Shown here: piece after piece, positions 1 to 7,648 of the stretch
Numbering within the stretch: position 1 is the first letter of the stretch
Layout: every line of letters begins with the position of its first letter
Assembly (NCBI GenBank): GCA_019416425.1
Contig: DXXK01000039.1
Location: 1-64,000, forward strand
DNA from: Bacteroidales bacterium
GTDB lineage: Bacteria > Bacteroidota > Bacteroidia > Bacteroidales > Muribaculaceae
Direction of reading: 5' to 3'
DNA: 64,000 nucleotides
Notes under the pieces: generated by a model
Databases searched by the model: none
What the model was told of the DNA's origin: nothing
What the model saw: only the letters and a program-made list of their open reading frames with translations
Made by a program: the position numbers and the translations under genes

Positions 1-714
1 AGGGAGGAGATCCTGGACCGCTGGGTGCTGGAGGGGTATAAGGGCAGCGTCGGACGGATGGCTGACGTGACGCAGGGATGCTGCGTCATCACCGATGCTG
101 CCAATGACCGCTGCTATGTATGTGGCGGGGAGTTCGGCCGCATGATGGGTTGGAACCGCGGGGAACGGCAGCTGGATTCCAGCGACGAGGATTTCATATA
201 CAACCGCATCCATCCCGAAAACCTGCCCGATAAACGGTTGCTGGAATTCGAGTTCTTCAAAATGATTGATAGACTGCCGCCCGAACGAAAGCTCCATCTC
301 AAAGCCACAAGCCATATCCGGGTCAAGGACCATGAGGACCGATATGTCTGGGTGGACAACACAACGCAGGTGCTGTGCCTGTCTCCGGCAGGCAGTATGT
401 GGCTGATTCTATGCACTTGCGACCTGTCAGACGACCAGTCGCCGCACCAGGGTATCAATCCACGGATCAAAGACTATCTGACAGGCGAGATAACCTCATT
501 GTCGCTGACCGAACGCAAGGCGCATATTCTGACACACCGCGAGAAGGAGATACTCCGGCTGATACGGCAGGGAAAGTCCAGCAAGCTAATAGCCGCCAGC
601 CTGTGCATCAGCAAGAACACCGTGGACCGCCACCGCCAGAACATCCTGCAGAAACTCAGCGTCTCCAACTCCTTCGAGGCCATCACGGCCGCCGAGTCAA
701 TGGGCCTGCTCTGA
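1..714 (+). CDS. LuxR-family transcriptional regulator with PAS-like N-terminal region (5' partial)
   Basis: The reading frame is open to base 1, so the true start lies outside the window; a GTG at 25 is only an internal candidate. About the first 150 residues look like a PAS-type sensory fold (GRMMGWNRG, then RVKDHEDRYVWVDN), which is a weak call. The last 65 residues are a clear LuxR-type helix-turn-helix (LTHREKEILRLIRQGKSSK, then ISKNTVDRHRQNILQKL). It is probably a cytoplasmic DNA-binding regulator. No target can be inferred: the next gene on the same strand is a decayed amylase with its own promoter. Confidence 0.8.
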   Translation, partial: REEILDRWVLEGYKGSVGRMADVTQGCCVITDAANDRCYVCGGEFGRMMGWNRGERQLDSSDEDFIYNRIHPENLPDKRLLEFEFFKMIDRLPPERKLHLKATSHIRVKDHEDRYVWVDNTTQVLCLSPAGSMWLILCTCDLSDDQSPHQGINPRIKDYLTGEITSLSLTERKAHILTHREKEILRLIRQGKSSKLIAASLCISKNTVDRHRQNILQKLSVSNSFEAITAAESMGLL

Positions 715-734
715 AAAATGGTCATTAATCAGCA

Positions 735-765
735 TTGCGCGTGTGCATGCCGCAATCTAATTTTG
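735..765 (+). promoter_or_regulatory. Bacteroidetes-type promoter before the amylase pseudogene
   Basis: A TTG at 735-737 and a TAATTTTG box at 758-765 are separated by 20 bases. This matches the Bacteroidetes -33/-7 arrangement (TTTG, then TAnnTTTG). It lies 18 bases before the original ATG of the decayed amylase gene. Confidence 0.55.
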
Positions 766-782
766 CGGAAAACTTTCACGCA

Positions 783-1887
783 ATGGGCAAACTGATTTCA
801 ACAACCTTAACAACATTACTATTTGACTATTTGCCGCCGTGGCCATCGCCCCTGGCATGCACGGCGCAGCCCCTGTTTTCGACTGTGGTAACGCGACGGT
901 TTATTTCGTGATAACCGACCGCTTCCGCAACGGCGACAGCACCGACGACGTCAATTACGGACGCCGTGCGGACTACGGCGGCGAGCGGCTAAACGCCGCG
1001 ACATTCCACGGAGGCGATTTCAAAGGCATGCTGCAGAAGGCGCGTCAGGGCTACTTCCTAGACCTTGGTGTTGATGTGGTGTGGATGACCGACGTCTACG
1101 AGCAGATTCACGGATGGATGTCCGGCAGCGGCTCGGTCAACGACTTTCCGCATTACGGTTACCACGGCTACTATCCGCTGGATTATACGCAGATTGACAA
1201 GAACTACGGTACTGCCGAGGAATTCCGCCAGGTGGTCGATGAGCTGCACTCGCAGGGTATCCGCGTAATGCTCGGGGCCAATATCAACGATCCCGGTTAT
1301 CCCACATTGCCGGACGCCGTTCAATACGGTTTCGCCGATACCGGCCTCACTCCAGAGCAGTCTGTGGAACACCGCCGAGACTGGAGTTACGACGACTTCT
1401 ACGCCGACCGGCTGAACTGGAAGGGGTGGTATGGCCACGACTGGATCCGCATGCCCGACGAGAACTGGGATGAGTCCGACCCGCTCCAGGCCACTCTGTT
1501 CGGACTCCCAGACTACAGGACGAGAACCGTACTTCCACCGTCATACCCGAATTCCTGAAGCGCAAGTGGAAGCAGGAGGGGAAGAAGAACGACCCCTGGG
1601 TGAATCCTACGGCACGGCGGTTAGGTCAGATCCGCAGAGCCAATCCAGTGATCGGGACTGGACGTCAGCGTACGCTGGATACCCATACGGCATTACGATA
1701 CAATGACCGGGATTCCCTTCTGATACGCCTGCGTCCTGAGGTGTGGGAGTCTATCGACCTCCACGGCGTCTATGTTGACGGAGACATCTTGACGGAAATC
1801 TATACGGGCCAGAAATCAACTGTCCGTAACGGACGTATATCATTTCCCGGATACCGGAATCATGTAGCCATCTTGAAGAAGCAATAG
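783..1887 (+). pseudogene. Decayed GH13 alpha-amylase (periplasmic MalS-like)
   Basis: The pieces of a secreted GH13 alpha-amylase are recognisable but spread over frames. A signal peptide starts at 783 (MGKLISTTLTTLLF) and shifts frame near 827 into LFAAVAIAPGMHGAAP. The N-terminal barrel follows (YFVITDRFRNGD, GGDFKGMLQKA, HGYHGYYPLDY-like). A second shift near 1520-1535 moves the frame into STVIPEFLKRKWKQEG. At about 1603 the sequence jumps to the C-terminal beta domain (RLGQIRRANPVIGTGR, ending YRNHVAILKKQ). The part between, with the catalytic Asp and Glu of the barrel, is missing. Conserved region I (normally D-V-V-x-N-H) reads GANINDPGY and lacks its His. The intact family is roughly twice this length. 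Two frameshifts plus a core deletion make an active enzyme very unlikely. Confidence 0.85.
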
Positions 1888-1899
1888 ATTATGCGATTG

Positions 1900-1943
1900 G
1901 CCATGCCGTGGGTATTCATGCAGGATGTTGCCTGCGGCATGGC
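1900..1943. terminator. Hairpin between convergent genes
   Basis: GCCATGCCG (1900-1908) pairs with CGGCATGGC (1935-1943), and a smaller GCAGG/CCTGC hairpin sits inside. It lies between the amylase pseudogene end and the end of the minus-strand glycosylase gene, so it could terminate both. Neither side has a strong T run. Confidence 0.45.
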
Positions 1944-2563
1944 TATATAATATCCACGGAGTGGAGGAAGGCACGGTAATAGGCGGCCTTCTTTCCCAGG
2001 GGCAGGGGATAGGCTCGGCTGGTGGAGGGGAGACGCCAGATGTTTAGAGGATTGGACATGAGGTTTTCGCCAATCTGTAAGGGTGGGCAGTATATGTGTT
2101 GCCCCATATTTGGCGCTTCCGTGCCGGTGATGGCTGCCAAAGTGTCGGCGGCTTTCTCGCCCGTAGTGGCCAATGCCCTACACTCCGGCATCCGCCGCAA
2201 CAGCGCGGACAGATCCACAGGCTCGACTATTTCAAGAAACTTGTCCGATGCGTTACCGGCCAGCCTCCGGATGCGGTGCCCTGTATCGTTCAGGGCTATG
2301 CCTTTCTCGGTCAGAAGTGCCTTGATACGTTCCAGATCGAAATCCTTGGTGCCCCGTCGCAGCAACGCGCTCCGGTCGCCGAAAAATATCACGCCCATCA
2401 TATACCAGAAATCGTTGGTACGGTTGGGGTAATAGAAATCCATCGACCACCGCTTGGACTGCGGCGGAAACGTCCCCATTATCAGCACCCTGGCATTCTC
2501 CGGCACCCACGGCTCGAACGGATGCACCTCAATCTCAATATCCTCGCTATCTTGTGTATTCAT
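1943..2563 (-). CDS. Uracil-DNA glycosylase superfamily protein
   Basis: A 206-residue protein of the uracil-DNA glycosylase fold. The N-terminal active-site loop reads LIMGTFPPQSKRW followed by an aromatic patch (MDFYYPNRTNDFW). The C-terminal DNA-intercalation motif reads LPSTSRAYP, close to the LPSPSxAx pattern of the single-strand-selective, Mug and hypoxanthine-DNA glycosylase branches. It likely removes deaminated bases from DNA in the cytoplasm. The exact branch and base preference cannot be decided by eye. It is divergent from polA across about 130 AT-rich bases. No signal peptide is seen. Confidence 0.75.
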   Translation of the reverse strand: MNTQDSEDIEIEVHPFEPWVPENARVLIMGTFPPQSKRWSMDFYYPNRTNDFWYMMGVIFFGDRSALLRRGTKDFDLERIKALLTEKGIALNDTGHRIRRLAGNASDKFLEIVEPVDLSALLRRMPECRALATTGEKAADTLAAITGTEAPNMGQHIYCPPLQIGENLMSNPLNIWRLPSTSRAYPLPLGKKAAYYRAFLHSVDII

Positions 2564-2690
2564 AAAATTATAACAATGACAAATTCCGGTTTTGCGGTTT
2601 CAAGAAGCGAAATTACCAACTTTTCCCGAAATGTCAAACCAATCGGTTGGAATTTCACGTTAATAAGTTGTATATAACCATGAATAGGAG

Positions 2691-5471
2691 ATGGAAGGAG
2701 AGAAGAAATTGTTTTTGCTGGATGCGTATGCGCTGATATTCAGGGCATATTATGCACTGATCAAGATGCCTCGCATCACGCAGGCAGGTTTCAACACATC
2801 GGCGGTGTTCGGATTTGTCAATACGCTTGAGGAACTCCTGCGCAAGGAGAACCCCACCCACATAGCCGTATGTTTCGACCCGCACGGGCCCACGTTCCGC
2901 AACGAGGCCAGCGAGGCGTACAAGGCCGAGCGCGCCGCGATGCCCGAGGACATACGTCTCTCCGTTCCCATCATCAAGGAGATCATCAAGGCCTACAACA
3001 TCGAGATTGTCGAGGTTCCCGGCTTCGAGGCCGACGACGTGATCGGCACGCTCGCGCAGATGGCCGAGAAGGAAGGCTTCACCACCTACATGATGACACC
3101 CGACAAGGACTTCGGACAGCTGGTGACACCCTCCATACTCCAATACAAGCCATCATACCGAGGCCAGGACTTCGAGCTCCGTGGACCCGAGGAGGTCTGC
3201 AACCGCTACGGCCTGCAGAACACGCACCAGGTCATAGACCTGCTGGCGTTGATGGGCGACAAGATCGACAATATCCCCGGTTGTCCAGGTGTCGGCGAGA
3301 AGACCGCCGTAAAGCTCATTCAGGACTTCGGGTCGGTCGAGAACCTGCTGGAAAATACCGACAAGCTGAAGGGCGCCCTCCAGAAGAAAATAGTGGATAA
3401 CGCCGAGCAGATCAAATTCTCGAAATTCCTCGCCACAATCCGCACCGATGTCCCCGTCGAGGTGAATCCCGTCAACCTGGAGCGCAAGGCTGAAGATAAG
3501 TCCAAGCTCATGGCCATTTTCAAGGAGCTGGAGTTCAAGCAGCTCGGCGACCGCGTGAGCCGCCGCATCGATGCCGACAAGGCACCGGCCTTCGCCAATG
3601 GTTTCCCCACATCGCTGTTCGATGAGTTCCCGCCGCTGGAGTCCGAGACGGCTAAGGAGGCGCTACCGCCCACACAGTTCGATATGCAGAGCACGGACTA
3701 CCGGCTGTGCGACAACGCCACGGAGCTGGACGTGCTGAAACGCGAGTTGGACGGCAAGGAACGCATCGGTGTCTACATGATATCGGAAGGGGAGAACGAC
3801 ATGGCCGCCGACTGGCGCGGCACGGCCATAGCCACCGCCAAAGGAAAGGCATTCTACATACCGACGGAATTCGCGGAGGGGACCGCCGCGGTCCTGGACC
3901 TGCTGGCTCTCCTGGCGTTGGAGAAGGTGACCATCCAGGCCAAGCGCGACATGGTCCTGGCGTCCCGTCGGCGTAACGACGGCGCGGACGCGCTGGTGAA
4001 CTACTACGACCTGGGTCTGGCGCACTACGTCCTTCAGCCGGAGATGCGCCATGGCCTGGAGCCGCTGGCCTCCACCTACCTGAACTACGAGATGCAGCTT
4101 CTGCCTGCCGTGGCGCCCGCCAGCCGCCGCTCCAACAAGTCCATGTCCATAGATGTGTCCACGGCCACCGAGCGTGCCTGCGAGGCCGCCGACATCTCGC
4201 TGCAGCTCTATGAACCGCTCAGCGCCGAGGTCAAACGGCTCGGCATGGAGACCCTGCTCAACGAGATGGAACTCCCGCTGGTGCCGGTGCTGGCAGGTAT
4301 GGAGATGGCCGGCGTACGCATAGACATCGCCGCCCTCGATGCCGCTGCCAAGGAGATGGGGGAGCGTCTCGACCAGACCGAGAAGGAGATATACGCCATG
4401 GCCGGGATGGAGTTCAACATCGGCTCGCCGTCCAAGGTGGGCGAGGTGCTGTTCGATGTCCTGCAGCTGGATCCCAAGGCCAAGAAGACCAAGACCGGAC
4501 AGTACTCCACAGCCGAGGATGTGCTGGAGAAGCTGGTGCCAAAGCACCCCGTCGTGGCCAAGATCATGGAGTACCGCGCCATGAAGAAGCTGCTGACCAC
4601 CTACCTCCAGGCGCTTCCCGCCGCCATCAACCCTGTCACCGGCAAGGTACACACCAACTACAACCAGACGGTTACCGCCACGGGTCGCATCTCGTCGACG
4701 GCGCCGAATCTGCAGAACATACCCATCCGGGAGGAGGAGGGCCGCGGCATCCGCAAGGCGTTCATCGCCGACCCCGGCTGCCTGTTCCTCAGCGCCGACT
4801 ACTCACAGATCGAGCTGCGTCTGATGGCCGACTTCAGTCATGACCCCATCATGACCGAGGCCTTCCTGCAGGGGGAGGACGTACATGCCATCACGGCCGC
4901 CAAGATCTATCACAAGGCCGTGAAGGATGTCACCGCCGACGAACGTCGCAAGGCCAAGACCGCCAACTTCGGTATCCTGTACGGCATCAGCCCATTTGGA
5001 CTGTCGACGCGCCTTAACATCCCGCGGCAGGAGGCCAAGGAGCTTATCGACAATTACTTCGACACATTTCCCACGGTGCGCAAGTTTCAGTCGGACTCGG
5101 TGGAGCATGCCCGTGAGAACGGCTATGTCGAGACTCGCTTCGGACGCAGGCGCATGTTGCCCGACATCAATTCACGCAATCCGACGGTGCGCGGATACGC
5201 CGAGCGCAACGCCGTGAACGCCCCGCTCCAGGGGACTGCCGCCGACGTGATCAAGACTGCCATGATACGCATATGGCGCGAGATGCGTCGGCGTAACATG
5301 AAGTCCCGTATGATCATGCAGATCCACGATGAGTTGAACTTCAACGTCGTGCCGGAGGAACTGCCCGAGCTGCAGGAACTGGTAGCTCGCCAGATGGAGG
5401 GAGCCTACCACGGCACGGTGCCGCTGACCGCCGGTGCCGGAGTGGCGCAGAACTGGCTTGACGCGCATTAA
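2691..5471 (+). CDS. polA: DNA polymerase I
   Basis: Family A DNA polymerase of 926 residues, the usual length, for gap filling and primer removal. The 5' nuclease domain spans about 1-290 (FEADDVIGTLA, LLALMGDKIDNIPG). The middle domain (about 330-530) is a 3'-5' exonuclease fold without the catalytic Asp-x-Glu: the expected position reads GVYMISEGEN, so proofreading is probably absent. The polymerase motifs are intact: motif A (SADYSQIELRLMADFSHD, about 700), motif B (RRKAKTANFGILYG, about 755) and motif C (QIHDELNF, about 876). The ATG at 2691 follows AATAGGAG directly. An earlier ATG at 2680 is in another frame. Confidence 0.97.
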   Translation: MEGEKKLFLLDAYALIFRAYYALIKMPRITQAGFNTSAVFGFVNTLEELLRKENPTHIAVCFDPHGPTFRNEASEAYKAERAAMPEDIRLSVPIIKEIIKAYNIEIVEVPGFEADDVIGTLAQMAEKEGFTTYMMTPDKDFGQLVTPSILQYKPSYRGQDFELRGPEEVCNRYGLQNTHQVIDLLALMGDKIDNIPGCPGVGEKTAVKLIQDFGSVENLLENTDKLKGALQKKIVDNAEQIKFSKFLATIRTDVPVEVNPVNLERKAEDKSKLMAIFKELEFKQLGDRVSRRIDADKAPAFANGFPTSLFDEFPPLESETAKEALPPTQFDMQSTDYRLCDNATELDVLKRELDGKERIGVYMISEGENDMAADWRGTAIATAKGKAFYIPTEFAEGTAAVLDLLALLALEKVTIQAKRDMVLASRRRNDGADALVNYYDLGLAHYVLQPEMRHGLEPLASTYLNYEMQLLPAVAPASRRSNKSMSIDVSTATERACEAADISLQLYEPLSAEVKRLGMETLLNEMELPLVPVLAGMEMAGVRIDIAALDAAAKEMGERLDQTEKEIYAMAGMEFNIGSPSKVGEVLFDVLQLDPKAKKTKTGQYSTAEDVLEKLVPKHPVVAKIMEYRAMKKLLTTYLQALPAAINPVTGKVHTNYNQTVTATGRISSTAPNLQNIPIREEEGRGIRKAFIADPGCLFLSADYSQIELRLMADFSHDPIMTEAFLQGEDVHAITAAKIYHKAVKDVTADERRKAKTANFGILYGISPFGLSTRLNIPRQEAKELIDNYFDTFPTVRKFQSDSVEHARENGYVETRFGRRRMLPDINSRNPTVRGYAERNAVNAPLQGTAADVIKTAMIRIWREMRRRNMKSRMIMQIHDELNFNVVPEELPELQELVARQMEGAYHGTVPLTAGAGVAQNWLDAH

Positions 5472-5495
5472 GTTTTTATTAAATCCGACGCCGCG

Positions 5496-5528
5496 TTGAC
5501 CGTATTCCTGATGAAATGTGTAATTTTG
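5496..5528 (+). promoter_or_regulatory. Promoter of the two-component operon
   Basis: TTG at 5496-5498 and TAATTTTG at 5521-5528, 22 bases apart. The response regulator ATG follows 22 bases downstream. It fits the Bacteroidetes -33/-7 pattern. Confidence 0.55.
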
Positions 5529-5550
5529 CGGAGAAACAACATACGCGATT

Positions 5551-6249
5551 ATGAGCGAGGATTCTAAGAGGATACTTGTGGTCGATGACGAGGAGACCTT
5601 GTGCGAGGTGCTCCGCTTCAATCTGGAGGAGGAGGGTTATGCCGTCGATGTGGCGTACAGCGCGGAGCAGGCGCTGCAGCTGGATCTGGCCCGTTACAAC
5701 TTGATACTGCTGGACATCATGATGGGCGACATCAGCGGCGTGCGGCTGGCCGAGATGCTCAAGGAGCAGCGTTCCACGGCCAACATACCGATAATATTTT
5801 GTACAGCCCGGGACAGCGAGGACGACATGGTGGCCGGCCTTGACCTCGGCGCGGACGACTACATAACCAAGCCGTACTCCATCCGTAATGTCCTGGCGCG
5901 TGTTCGCAGCGTGCTGCGCCGTTCGGAAGAAGCCCGAATCAACTCCGTGGCCAATCCGGACCTGATAGTATACCGTGGCATCGTGCTTGATAAATCCCGC
6001 ATGACATGTACCGTCGATGGGCAGCCGGTGACCCTGCCGCGAAAGGAATTCGAGATCCTGGCCCTGTTCATGGGGCATCTGGACCGTATATTCTCGCGCG
6101 AGGAGATACTGAGGAACATCTGGCCGGAGGAGGTGGTGGTCCTGGACCGCGTGGTGGATGTCAACATCTCGCGCCTGCGCTCCAAGCTTGGTCCCTATGG
6201 CCGCAACATCACGACCCGTGCCGGCTACGGCTACGGATTCTTCAGCTGA
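5551..6249 (+). CDS. OmpR/PhoB-family response regulator
   Basis: A 232-residue two-component response regulator. The receiver domain (1-122) has the acidic pair Asp12/Asp13, the phospho-acceptor Asp55 (LILLDIMMGD), the FCTA threonine and the ITKPY lysine. The winged-helix DNA-binding domain covers about 135-232 (RKEFEILALF, ILRNIWPEE, VDVNISRLRSKLG). It is followed 21 bases later by a histidine kinase, its evident partner. It resembles RprY/PhoB-type regulators. A phosphate permease gene lies after the kinase, so a role in phosphate response is possible but rests on context only. Confidence 0.93.
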   Translation: MSEDSKRILVVDDEETLCEVLRFNLEEEGYAVDVAYSAEQALQLDLARYNLILLDIMMGDISGVRLAEMLKEQRSTANIPIIFCTARDSEDDMVAGLDLGADDYITKPYSIRNVLARVRSVLRRSEEARINSVANPDLIVYRGIVLDKSRMTCTVDGQPVTLPRKEFEILALFMGHLDRIFSREEILRNIWPEEVVVLDRVVDVNISRLRSKLGPYGRNITTRAGYGYGFFS

Positions 6250-6270
6250 CGCATTTGCGTCCCGGTCGGT

Positions 6271-7521
6271 ATGCGTCCCAAGGTTACATATCATTCCCGT
6301 CTTTTCTTAGGACTGCTGGCATATTCCGTGGTCCTGCTGGTCTGCTTCGCTGTTTTTCAGTATCACCGGGAGAAGGAGTTCAAGGCCCTGGAGCTGAACG
6401 AGCGGCTGCAGGCCGTCAACAAGGAGATCATCGACATGGACCCCGCGGCCGACACCGGCGTGGACGTTCAGCAGGCGCTCAGGGATTCTGATATTCCGGG
6501 TCTTCGCGTCAGCGTCATCGACTCGTTGGGGAATGTGGTCTACGACAACACGCTGGACCGTCTGCCGGGCAGCAATCATCTGGACAGAAAGGAGATTGCC
6601 GACGCTATGGAGTACGGGCAGGGATTCACGGTGCGTCGTCACAGTTCCAGCACGGGCCAGACTTACTTCTACTCCGCCCGTCGCGGCGACGGTTATGTGG
6701 TGCGAAGCGCCATGCCTTACGATGTCACGCTGGACCAGCTGCTCTCGGCAGACCGTGTCTTCCTGTGGTTCATGCTGGGCGTGACGGTGGTGATGTGCGT
6801 GGTCGGCTACTATTCCACACGCAGCATAGTCAGTCATCGCGAGCTGCAGGAGCGTGAGGAGAAGGACCGCATCAAGCATCAGCTCACCAACAACATCAAC
6901 CACGAGCTCAAGACGCCGGTGGCGTCGATCAAGGGTTGTCTGGACACGCTTAATGCCTATCCAGACATGGATGCGCGCAAGCGTCAGGAATTCGTGCGCC
7001 GCGGGCTTGCCGCCGTGGAACGCCTGTCTAACCTGCTGGCGGATGTGTCGCTGATTACCCGTCTGGACGACGGCAGCGCCAGCATCACGCGCGAGGAGGT
7101 GGATGTGCGCGAGGTCGTGGCCGAGGTCTGCGACCAGCACCGTCCTCAGGCCGCCCAGCGCGGAATGCACATCGCCAACGACATTACGGAGCCGTTTATG
7201 GTCAACGGCAACCGTTCGCTGCTGCTGTCGGTATTCAACAATCTTGTGGACAACGCGCTGAAATATTCCGGGGGTGATAACGTCCGGCTGTGGCACGAGG
7301 GGAATGTGTTCTTTGTGGCCGACAACGGCGTCGGGGTGCCCCAGGAGCATCTGGACCGTATTTTCGAACGGTTCTACCGCATCGACAAGGGCCGCTCGCG
7401 CAGCCTCGGGGGTACAGGGCTTGGCCTGGCGATAGTGCGCAACGCCATCCTGTGGCACGGCGGCGGCATATCGGTGCAGAACCTTCATTCCGGCGGCCTT
7501 CAGTTCCGCTTCACAATCTGA
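6271..7521 (+). CDS. Sensor histidine kinase
   Basis: A 416-residue membrane histidine kinase partnered with the regulator just upstream. TM1 is at about 11-29 and TM2 at about 163-182, with a periplasmic sensor region of about 130 residues between them. The dimerisation/phospho-acceptor box is NINHELKTPVASIKG with His211. The ATPase domain shows the N box (NNLVDNALKYS), DNGVGVP and GGTGLGLAI. The architecture (two TMs, no HAMP or PAS visible) resembles RprX/PhoR-like kinases of Bacteroidetes. The signal is unknown. Confidence 0.93.
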   Translation: MRPKVTYHSRLFLGLLAYSVVLLVCFAVFQYHREKEFKALELNERLQAVNKEIIDMDPAADTGVDVQQALRDSDIPGLRVSVIDSLGNVVYDNTLDRLPGSNHLDRKEIADAMEYGQGFTVRRHSSSTGQTYFYSARRGDGYVVRSAMPYDVTLDQLLSADRVFLWFMLGVTVVMCVVGYYSTRSIVSHRELQEREEKDRIKHQLTNNINHELKTPVASIKGCLDTLNAYPDMDARKRQEFVRRGLAAVERLSNLLADVSLITRLDDGSASITREEVDVREVVAEVCDQHRPQAAQRGMHIANDITEPFMVNGNRSLLLSVFNNLVDNALKYSGGDNVRLWHEGNVFFVADNGVGVPQEHLDRIFERFYRIDKGRSRSLGGTGLGLAIVRNAILWHGGGISVQNLHSGGLQFRFTI

Positions 7522-7648
7522 TTTAACAATTTCTTAACAGACTTGCAACAGGTATGTAACAACCTTTGACGAATTTTGCGGTAATAATAGTAGGGATGTC
7601 TCGGTCTTTTCGCAAGACCGGCATTCCAAGAACAAAATTCGACAAAGT

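Noticed and set aside
7571..7578. Possible promoter box GAATTTTG before the phosphate permease
   Set aside because: The first two bases do not match TA and no properly spaced TTTG lies upstream, so it was not listed.
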